A stretch of DNA of 32,972 bases from the NCBI GenBank assembly GCA_024227135.1, contig JAAELC010000100.1, positions 1 through 32,972 on the forward strand, in the 5' to 3' direction. Below are positions 26,959 through 32,972 of this stretch, one piece after another (the first letter of the stretch is position 1; the number at the start of each line of letters is the position of its first letter). The position numbers and the translations under genes are program-made. The notes under the pieces were generated by a model that was given only the letters and a program-made list of their open reading frames with translations, was not told the DNA's origin and made no database searches. The stretch comes from Gammaproteobacteria bacterium. GTDB lineage: Bacteria > Pseudomonadota > Gammaproteobacteria > Chromatiales > Chromatiaceae.

Positions 26959-27552
26959 GTGGCATCACCCCTCGACGTATTGAATCCCATCAACTCCGTC
27001 GCCACTATTGCTGACTCGGTCACCAAGGGTCTCGACGAACTCTTCACCAGCGACGAAGAGCGGGAGCGGGCAAAACTCCTGATGATGAAGGAACTCAATC
27101 AGCCCCATATCATCCAGGCAATGACCAATATGGAAGAGGCCAGACACTCGAGCATATTTGTCGCGGGATGGCGTCCGGCACTGGGCTGGTTGACAGTTTT
27201 TCTTCTGGCATATGCCTGGGTTGTGAGAGACCTCATTCTCATCATTCTACTGGCTATGGATGAACAGGGAATCGCCAATGGTCTGCCTCAAGTAAACTCC
27301 GAGGAGATGCTGACCCTGGTTTTTGCACTGCTTGGCCTGGGTGCGACCAGAACCTACGAAAAGGTCAAAGGTGTGGCACGCAACCAATGGAGTACCACAC
27401 CATCCGCCCCCCCTCAAGCACTCCGAACTGAAGCACCGCCATCACCCCGGGAGGCTGAACCGCGCCAGGAGCGACCCAAGGACTTTTCGGAAGAGGAAAA
27501 GCGCAATGCGTTCTCCAGAAACCGTCGTGTTTTTCCAAATGACGTAAACTGA
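26959..27552 (+). CDS. Phage/GTA-type three-helix holin-like protein
   Basis: This 197-residue protein resembles the 3TM holin family known from phages and gene transfer agents. The N-terminal part is soluble and charged. A conserved stretch WRPALGWLTVFLLAYAWVV (about residues 72-90) starts the membrane region, followed by hydrophobic LILIILLAM and the final LVFALLGLGATRTYEKVKG helix. A proline-rich, strongly charged tail of about 55 residues follows. The start is GTG, with a near-perfect AAGGAGGT upstream. It lies 16 bp before an M15-type peptidase, forming a lysis-like pair. No other phage genes are present, so the pair is either a relic or domesticated. Confidence 0.8.
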   Translation: MASPLDVLNPINSVATIADSVTKGLDELFTSDEERERAKLLMMKELNQPHIIQAMTNMEEARHSSIFVAGWRPALGWLTVFLLAYAWVVRDLILIILLAMDEQGIANGLPQVNSEEMLTLVFALLGLGATRTYEKVKGVARNQWSTTPSAPPQALRTEAPPSPREAEPRQERPKDFSEEEKRNAFSRNRRVFPNDVN

Positions 27553-27568
27553 TCAAGGGGGAGTTATC

Positions 27569-28162
27569 ATGCGATTATCGGAGAATTTCACGCTGGAGGA
27601 GCTGCTTGCCTCCCAGGTTGCTGAGCGTTCCGGCGGTGACATGCTGCAAGAACAGACCAACCCCAACCGTAACATCATAAAGAATCTCACCTACCTCACC
27701 CATCAGACCCTGCAACCTCTCAGAACACTGCTTCGAACTTCGATCACCGTATCCAGCAGTTATCGCTGCCCTGCGCTCAATACCGCTATTGGAGGCAGCG
27801 CAAAAAGCCAGCACATGGAAGGAAAGGCGGCGGACATCGGTATCTCCAGTGAACTGCTGCACCGCCCCTCCCGCTTGCACGTCCGTACCGTAATCGAAGA
27901 GAAAGTCCGCATGGAGACAGGTCAAGGCATCCGCCAGGAAGTAAACGCCAGCTACTACCTGTTTGCCACTGCCTGTTTTTATCTCGAAGAGCTGAACGTA
28001 GACCAACTGATACATGAGTATGGCAAGGATGGGTCACCAGCCTGGGTTCATATCAGCAGCAGCCCCGATCAACGAAACCGTCGTCAGATCCTGATCAAAC
28101 GTAAAGGTGAGGGGTATACAGAGCTTGGCCTGTCTCAGGCACTGTTGCTGGGTTGCAGGTAA
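27569..28162 (+). CDS. M15-family peptidase (endolysin-like D,D/L,D-carboxypeptidase)
   Basis: This 197-residue protein has the M15A-type zinc peptidase core: VSSSYRCPALNTAIGGSAKS then QHMEGKAAD, with zinc ligands H82 and D89, and WVHIS with the third ligand H161; E150 (LIHEYG) is the likely catalytic acid. Such enzymes cut peptide cross-bridges of peptidoglycan and serve as phage endolysins. There is no signal peptide, as expected if release depends on the neighbouring holin. A basic insert (about 95-128) separates the two halves of the site. The start follows GGGGGAG. The two genes are 16 bp apart and probably co-transcribed. Confidence 0.85.
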   Translation: MRLSENFTLEELLASQVAERSGGDMLQEQTNPNRNIIKNLTYLTHQTLQPLRTLLRTSITVSSSYRCPALNTAIGGSAKSQHMEGKAADIGISSELLHRPSRLHVRTVIEEKVRMETGQGIRQEVNASYYLFATACFYLEELNVDQLIHEYGKDGSPAWVHISSSPDQRNRRQILIKRKGEGYTELGLSQALLLGCR

Positions 28163-28197
28163 ATTCCAAAGCCTGAATCGCGCTCCTTTCTTTGGCT

Positions 28198-28248
28198 GTA
28201 TCTACTCACCCCCCATAGGGGATAACATCTGGGGGGGTGGGCAGTTAC
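28198..28248. mobile_element. MITE, 51-bp internally deleted copy g
   Basis: The ends read GTATCTACTCACCCCCC and, reverse-complemented from the right, GTAACTGCCCACCCCCCC, with almost all of the interior missing. The flanking octamers (CTTTGGCT and TTCTATTC) do not match, so either a rearrangement removed one side or the copy is old. It marks the exact point at which the EAL-domain remnant of the neighbouring sensor pseudogene ends. Confidence 0.75.
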
Positions 28249-30542
28249 TTCTATTCTTTGTAATTGCTGACAGGCATGACGAATCACCCAGCGGTCAATC
28301 TCTGGCATCAAGTTATAGCGCTCAGCAGCGGGAATGAAACGATCCGGACTTCCACGATTAACTTTTGACAACTGCAGCAGATCATCGATCTGCATACCCA
28401 TGCGCTGTGCACTGTTTCTTATCCGATTGAGATAGTCGTGGGCCGTTTCATCCAGCTGATAGATGTCTTCGGTGACAATAGGTCCATCCGAAGCAACAGC
28501 CTCTTTCAGTCGCTTTTTCCATATTTTCTGCCATTTCGGCAACCCCCTCCAGGAAGGAGAATTCCAAACCGTTTACCCACAAAATCCTCTCTCTTACAGC
28601 CTATCATCTTGAGCGGCAGTTCATTGATATCCAGCGTCGTTCCGTCAGGAGACAAGATCGCCATAAACTGAAATTGCTGGTCGAATACTGCCCGATAGCG
28701 GGCTTCGCTCTCCCGCAACCTCAATTCGCCCCGCTTGCGTTCGGTGATATCCCGATCGATCCCCCGGTAACCCGCCAGAGATCCCTTATCGTCGAAGAAC
28801 GGAACGCCACTTGTCTCCAGGATCACCTCACGCCCGTCCCGATGATGATTGACGTTCTCAAGCGCATTGATAGGCGCTGCTTCGGATATCGTGTGCTGGT
28901 AAATCCTGGATACTCGCTTCCCCTCAGCCGCCAACATCAGGTCGAAAGGCGTTTTTCCTATAATTTCTTCAGGCCGACAACCCAGAAACTGCCAGCATCG
29001 TGGACTGACGATAGGTGTACTCACCCCGGCTGTTGGTTTCCCAGATCCAGTCCTGACTGCTTTCCACCAGATTTCGGAACCTCTCCTCACTGGTCACCAG
29101 CGCCGCGTCAGCCAACTTACGTTCCGTAATGTCACGCCCTACCCCGACAATGGATATAACCACCCCTTGGTCGTCCAGCACCGATGCATCCAGCCAGCCC
29201 AGCCAGCGCCAGCCCTCAACGGTCATGGCACGTTGTTCCAGATAGGCCCTGTGCGGTGGTTGGAAAAGACTTTCCACCGCCTTAGCGGTGCTCTCCTGGT
29301 CCTCCTTATGAACCGGGGGCATAAACACACGGCCCAATAGCTCGCTTTCGGATTTTCCAAACAGCTTGCAGTAGGAAGGGCTGACGAACTGAAATCGGCC
29401 TTCGCTGTCCACTTTCACCAGAAGGTCGGTCTGATTTTCCGCCAGTAACCGGTAATTTGACTGCTGTTCCCGTAGCGTCTCCTGGACTCTCTTGGCCTCG
29501 GTAATATCTTCATAGATGCCCACAACCTCTTCAGTGGGCAGCTTGAAGATGTAGACTTCCAACCAAAGTGCCAGTCGACTATCAAGATACTCCTTCACCG
29601 GGTGAAATTCAGGTTTTCCGCTATACCAGACCCGCTGAAATATTTTCAGCAGTCCCATCTCTTCCACACCCGGAAATACCGCTTCCACCGGCTTTCCGAT
29701 GACCTGATCCCGCTACATTCCAGTGATACGCTCAGTGGCACGATTGAAGTCTTTAAAAGGGAATACATTGCCGCTATCGATAACTTCATACACCCCCACA
29801 CCGTCACTCATGGCATTGAACAGTTCCCTGTAGCGGGACTCGTTGTTCCGCAATGCAGACATTTGGTCAGTGCGTTGAGCGATCAACTCTTCCAGTCTCT
29901 TTTCGTTCTTGACGATGACGCGGTTGAGTAATCGCTGCCGGAAAAACAACAGGGTAGTGACTGTCAGAAAACCAGAGCGATGGCCGCAACAAACTGATAC
30001 ACGAGCTGCAGACGGTATTCATTCGACTGGAACTGAATGAAGTCTTCCTGCAGAGTGATCCAGATGCTCATCTCCCGTTGTGCAACTTCCCGATAGAGGG
30101 TGTTAAGATTCTGCTGCAGCTTTTGCATCCGTTCGTCCGTAGCCGCCAATCCCTGGGTTTCAATCAGGTGGATATTCTCCCGTATGAGTGGAACGACACG
30201 GTCGGCGAGTGGCTCGACATCAACATATTCACTGAAGATGAAACCCAGGGAAGCTTCCATGTAATTCAATGCATCATTGACCAATTCCTCATCTTCAGTG
30301 CTTAGTGCGGTCAGATAGGCCTCGGATGCACGAAGGTTTAGAATACTGACCTTTAAGGTGTGGCGTATTGAATCAGCCATTTTCATAGTCTGTTCAGACT
30401 CGGTCAGTCTCTCGGCTATATGTTCTAACGAATGAAAATAGTAGATCCCGATACCAAAGAGAATGAGTACCAGAAATGGTACCATTCTTACCATTGATGG
30501 AGGCGCTATCTGAACTCCATTCTGGTTATCATCCATATCCAT
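28249..30542 (-). pseudogene. Membrane sensor with four PAS domains and HisKA/EAL remnants, heavily degraded
   Basis: The start (about 30542) gives a protein with a first membrane helix (VPFLVLILFGIGIYYF), a helical periplasmic domain and a second helix. One missing base (near 29965) breaks the frame inside that helix. The next part (coiled linker, PAS 1) is cut by an in-frame TAG at 29713-29715. It resumes in the same frame with the rest of PAS 1 and PAS 2 ([20 protein letters not shown]), and PAS 3 starts at [16 protein letters not shown]. An extra base near 29020 shifts into the rest of PAS 3 and PAS 4, and a missing T near 28565 shifts again. There PAS 4 runs directly into QLDETAHDYLNRIRNSAQRM, part of a histidine-kinase dimerisation helix, and after LLQLSKVNR directly into PDRFIPAAERYNLMPEIDRW, the C-terminal part of an EAL domain. 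MITE g ends it. At least two internal deletions and four point lesions are seen. Confidence 0.85.
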
Positions 30543-30991
30543 TTCGGCAGGCTTACCTGATGCGCTTTTTCACGTGGATCGTATCCGGGAATGATGATCC
30601 GTATGGGGCCTTTCGTTGCGAAGCTGATATGCTTCCCATTCACCCGGGTTACCATCAGAATTCTGCTGTTTTTCCACTCTGATGGCGTGAATTCGACTTC
30701 ATAGTCGTCAATAGTCCGCATAGTGACACGAGTCACCTCCGGCTTGCCGAAATGTGCCACAAGCTGATCGAGCCAGACACCGGCGAAACGATCGGCCCGC
30801 TTGTCATAAGGACTGTAGGATTCGATCTCTATCAGGCCGATCGACTCGATTTGCTGTATCGAAAGTCGATAGTCCATCCCCTGAGCCACCTCACCAACCA
30901 GCCTGACTTGCGCACTGTCATCAGCCACACTCACGACAGCGAACAAAAATAGAAAAAAACCTGTTGTCACCAATTTCGGTGAATGAAGCAT
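30506..30991 (-). CDS. Periplasmic molybdopterin-oxidoreductase-fold-like protein
   Basis: This 161-residue protein has a signal peptide (hydrophobic TTGFFLFLFAVVSVADD) and a domain that resembles the small, cofactor-less relatives of the molybdopterin-binding oxidoreductase domain: FAGVWLDQLVAHFG, TRVTMRTIDDYEVEFTPSEW, then KGPIRIIIPGYDP. The cysteine that ligates molybdenum in true enzymes is not seen, so it is more likely a periplasmic binding or sensing partner. It overlaps the 5' end of the PAS sensor gene by 37 bp, so the two were translated together and probably worked as a pair. The frame is intact, though its partner is ruined. Family assignment is moderate. Confidence 0.6.
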   Translation of the reverse strand: MLHSPKLVTTGFFLFLFAVVSVADDSAQVRLVGEVAQGMDYRLSIQQIESIGLIEIESYSPYDKRADRFAGVWLDQLVAHFGKPEVTRVTMRTIDDYEVEFTPSEWKNSRILMVTRVNGKHISFATKGPIRIIIPGYDPREKAHQVSLPKWIWMITRMEFR

Positions 30992-31472
30992 AGAAGCGAT
31001 CCCTGGGACTAAACCGGCAACTTCAAAGGCTGCCAGTACTCCCTCTACCTGATATTGATGGGTTTAGCATTCCCACGGGGGAGCCTGTCAGCGTCCATGG
31101 ACCGGGTTGCTCCTCTCGCAATGGGAAGCGGCCATCTCATGGAAGGTGCGCCTTGCCGTGAACGCTCAAAAACCCACTCCATCTATTGCAGTTTCCCTGA
31201 TAGAGCACTAAGAACAGCCATACCAGTTACTTTTTCCTTACCATGCTGTAAGTCGGCAGCCATGTTGTTATTTCCCTGTCATCACTGGCAATATCCAATT
31301 CACTGATTGAGCGTGCTGTATTTGTGGGGGTAGTCGCAACAATCCATGAATTGCCTGATCACAGGCTGATGGCGTATTCTCAGCAGTTGATGGGGACAAT
31401 CCGATCCAAGGCGACTACCGGGCGGATGGATGTTGCTCAGCCACAGCAGACGGAATACAGACAGACTCTCAG
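30992..31472. other. Gene-free stretch between divergent genes
   Basis: No frame in this 481-bp interval has protein-like composition or motifs, and no MITE ends, long repeats or hairpins with U runs were recognised. It should hold promoters for the two divergent flanking genes. Confidence 0.35.
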
Positions 31473-31772
31473 ATGAACATTACCGCGGTTCTCCAACCCT
31501 GGCCCATCGAGGCTGTCGCAGCCATCGTGGCCGGCATCCTGATACTGATTGTCCCCAGGATCCTGAATTATGTAGTAGCCACCTATCTGCTCGTCATAGG
31601 TGTTCTGGGGCTGTTGCATACCTGGCAGGCTCACGCTGTCAACCCGCAGACAGTAATGGCGATCGTGGCCGGGGCGGTCATACTGATCAAGCCGGCAATA
31701 TTGAGCTATGTCGTCGGTATATATCTTATTCTGTTCGGACTGCTGGAATCCGGATTGCTAAGACTCTGGTGA
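31473..31772 (+). CDS. Small DUF3096-type membrane protein
   Basis: This 99-residue protein is almost entirely membrane-spanning, with about four helices arranged as two similar halves: VAAIVAGILILIVPRILNYV then VATYLLVIGVLGLL, and VMAIVAGAVILIKPAILSYV then VGIYLILFGLLESG. The repeated IVAG.LIL..P.IL.YVV pattern matches the DUF3096 family, of unknown function. It appears complete. The gene is followed after 17 bp by the exported hypothetical protein, so the two may be co-transcribed. Confidence 0.82.
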   Translation: MNITAVLQPWPIEAVAAIVAGILILIVPRILNYVVATYLLVIGVLGLLHTWQAHAVNPQTVMAIVAGAVILIKPAILSYVVGIYLILFGLLESGLLRLW

Positions 31773-31789
31773 AATTTGACGGGATTTTA

Positions 31790-32752
31790 ATGTCAGCCAG
31801 TAACATCGGTTTGAGAACGACCGGCCTATTGCTGTCAGCAGTATTCAGCCTGACAGTGAACAGTGCCCATGGGCCGTCCCAGTTTCCGGCAGGCATTGTT
31901 CAGGAAAGGATCCCATGGCGCACGCTTTCCTACGCATTTGATGGTTTTTTTGGCAGGGTCACGACCGGGGTTCAACTCTCAACCATCCCTGCACCCGAAG
32001 CTTCGGAAAGGCTGATCCCTGTCCCGGGAGACTGGGTGGTTCAGGCACCGGACCCGGAAACAGTGACCATCAAGGTTCATTCCAGCCTCAATCCTCTCTT
32101 TGGTTCTGATGAACACCTGAAGATTCAATCATGGTGCAGTCCCGATAGTGGGGCTGCACTGCAGCGAGTCAGGCTTCGGCAAGGCAACCAGAAATGGCAG
32201 AAGTCATACCGATTTACGGACAGTGGCGTTTACCGTTTGCGAAGAAAACCAGCCGACCCCGGCGAAGGAGCGTTAAAACCCGACCAATGGAGTCACGTGG
32301 GTGATGCGTTTTATGGATATCAGAATGAAGCTTCGGAGTGCCGCATTGTCCTGGAGCCCAACGGCCTGTTATATCTCATATCGGCTCTGGAATTCCAGGT
32401 TCAGCCATTCCCTGTGCATGTCTGCGTGTTCAACAAAAAACAGCTCCACAGAGTCAGCATCTTTGCCCACCTGGGCCCCCGTCTGGATATCGACTACCTT
32501 GAAAAGTCCGGAAGTAAAACTGCCCGGGTTCAAAAAAGCGTGGATACCATCCGATTCAGCTTCGAGCCAAAGTCCCTGGCCCCCACCGGCACAACACCGG
32601 AGGACTTTTCCTTTCTGGGACTGAAGGGAGACTTCGAACTATTTGTCGACCAGGATTCAGGAATACCGGTTCGGGTGAGCGGCAGCATTTCACCCATAGG
32701 AAACGTGGATATCCTGCTTCGGGCAGTGGAACTCAAACCCAGGGCTGATTGA
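31790..32752 (+). CDS. Exported protein of unknown function
   Basis: A 320-residue protein with an N-terminal signal peptide (hydrophobic GLLLSAVFSLTVNSAHG). The mature part is rich in beta-strand-like stretches, such as TLSYAFDGFFGRVTTGVQLS, LLYLISALEFQVQPFPVHVC and FELFVDQDSGIPVRVSG. The overall pattern (early aromatic/glycine strand, central ISALEF-like segment, closing DSGIPVRVSG strand) is reminiscent of DUF3108-like periplasmic proteins, but I do not recognise it with confidence. I chose the ATG at 31790, with GGGA just upstream; the longer frame to 31430 overlaps the DUF3096 gene and is not credible. It has four cysteines. Confidence 0.72.
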   Translation: MSASNIGLRTTGLLLSAVFSLTVNSAHGPSQFPAGIVQERIPWRTLSYAFDGFFGRVTTGVQLSTIPAPEASERLIPVPGDWVVQAPDPETVTIKVHSSLNPLFGSDEHLKIQSWCSPDSGAALQRVRLRQGNQKWQKSYRFTDSGVYRLRRKPADPGEGALKPDQWSHVGDAFYGYQNEASECRIVLEPNGLLYLISALEFQVQPFPVHVCVFNKKQLHRVSIFAHLGPRLDIDYLEKSGSKTARVQKSVDTIRFSFEPKSLAPTGTTPEDFSFLGLKGDFELFVDQDSGIPVRVSGSISPIGNVDILLRAVELKPRAD

Positions 32753-32972
32753 CTCCCCCTCAATGTGCACCCTCGAGCCGAACCTGCCCGGTACCCTTCA
32801 GTTTGTTGCTTTCCCTCATTGATTGAGTTCCCCGTTTCCGGAGTATTCGAACACCCCCCGTATCGGGCCAATACATAACGAAATCTTATCGATTCCATAA
32901 ATAAGTAATATTTTACTATTTTAGTAATTGCTAATAAACTGTTTCTCAACATAGCAACACAGCTTAAAACAC

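Noticed and set aside
31430-31790. 360-bp N-terminal extension of the exported protein gene
   Set aside because: The extension overlaps the DUF3096 gene, has no signal-like sequence, and the internal ATG at 31790 has a signal peptide directly after it.
1-32972. Known or novel anti-phage defence system, secondary-metabolite cluster or integrative element
   Set aside because: No nuclease/helicase/reverse-transcriptase islands, synthases, integrase or attachment sites were recognised; unknown genes are few and small.

Overview
The window looks like a chromosomal segment of a marine, sulfur-oxidising type gammaproteobacterium, possibly a symbiont or other lineage undergoing gene loss. The basis is the gene content (group 1 uptake [NiFe]-hydrogenase locus in hupSLC-D-F-G-H-I-J-K-hyp order, HypX, a periplasmic rhodanese, a sulfoacetaldehyde acetyltransferase remnant, YaeQ, a multi-PAS/EAL sensor). 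The exact taxon cannot be read from this sequence. No rRNA, tRNA, CRISPR array or integrase was seen.

Layout. 1-8.5 kb: accessory carbon/organosulfur metabolism. It holds the start of a membrane protein running off the left edge, a hydroxyacid-oxoacid transhydrogenase-type iron alcohol dehydrogenase, yaeQ, a DUF599 membrane protein, an internally deleted xsc, a GMC (choline-dehydrogenase-like) flavoprotein and a convergent IclR regulator. 9.0-25.8 kb, all on the minus strand: hupS, hupL, hupC, hupD, hupF, hupG, hupH, hupI/J fusion, hupK, hypA, hypB, hypC, hypD, hypE, hypX, hupR, hypF, with many ATGA-type overlaps that indicate one long transcription unit. 26.1 kb: periplasmic rhodanese. 27-28.2 kb: a holin plus M15 peptidase pair on the plus strand. 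28.2-31 kb: a wrecked multi-PAS sensor preceded by a periplasmic molybdopterin-fold-like protein. 31.5-32.8 kb: a DUF3096 membrane protein and an exported hypothetical protein.

Two themes stand out. First, the hydrogenase proper is dead while most maturation genes are intact. HupS has lost its N-terminal third, HupL has lost the segment that carries the first nickel-binding cysteine motif and also has three frameshifts, HupC is cut before its last helix, hupF and hupR are frameshifted, and hupI and hupJ are fused by deletion. In contrast hypA, B, C, D, E, F, X and hupD, G, H, K read through. The same damage (short internal deletions plus one-base indels) is seen in xsc and in the PAS sensor.

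Second, a family of roughly 140-bp non-coding elements is scattered through the window. The ends read GTAAC-N2-CTCACCCC in inverted orientation, and at least three copies are flanked by 8-bp target duplications (two perfect, one with a single mismatch). This is the signature expected of MITEs mobilised by an IS66-family transposase. A different 173-bp foldback element lies between the convergent GMC and iclR genes. No clearly new multi-gene system was found; the best candidates for novelty are the MITE family, the hupI::hupJ fusion ORF, the 11-bp tandem array in front of hypX and the stand-alone lysis-type gene pair.
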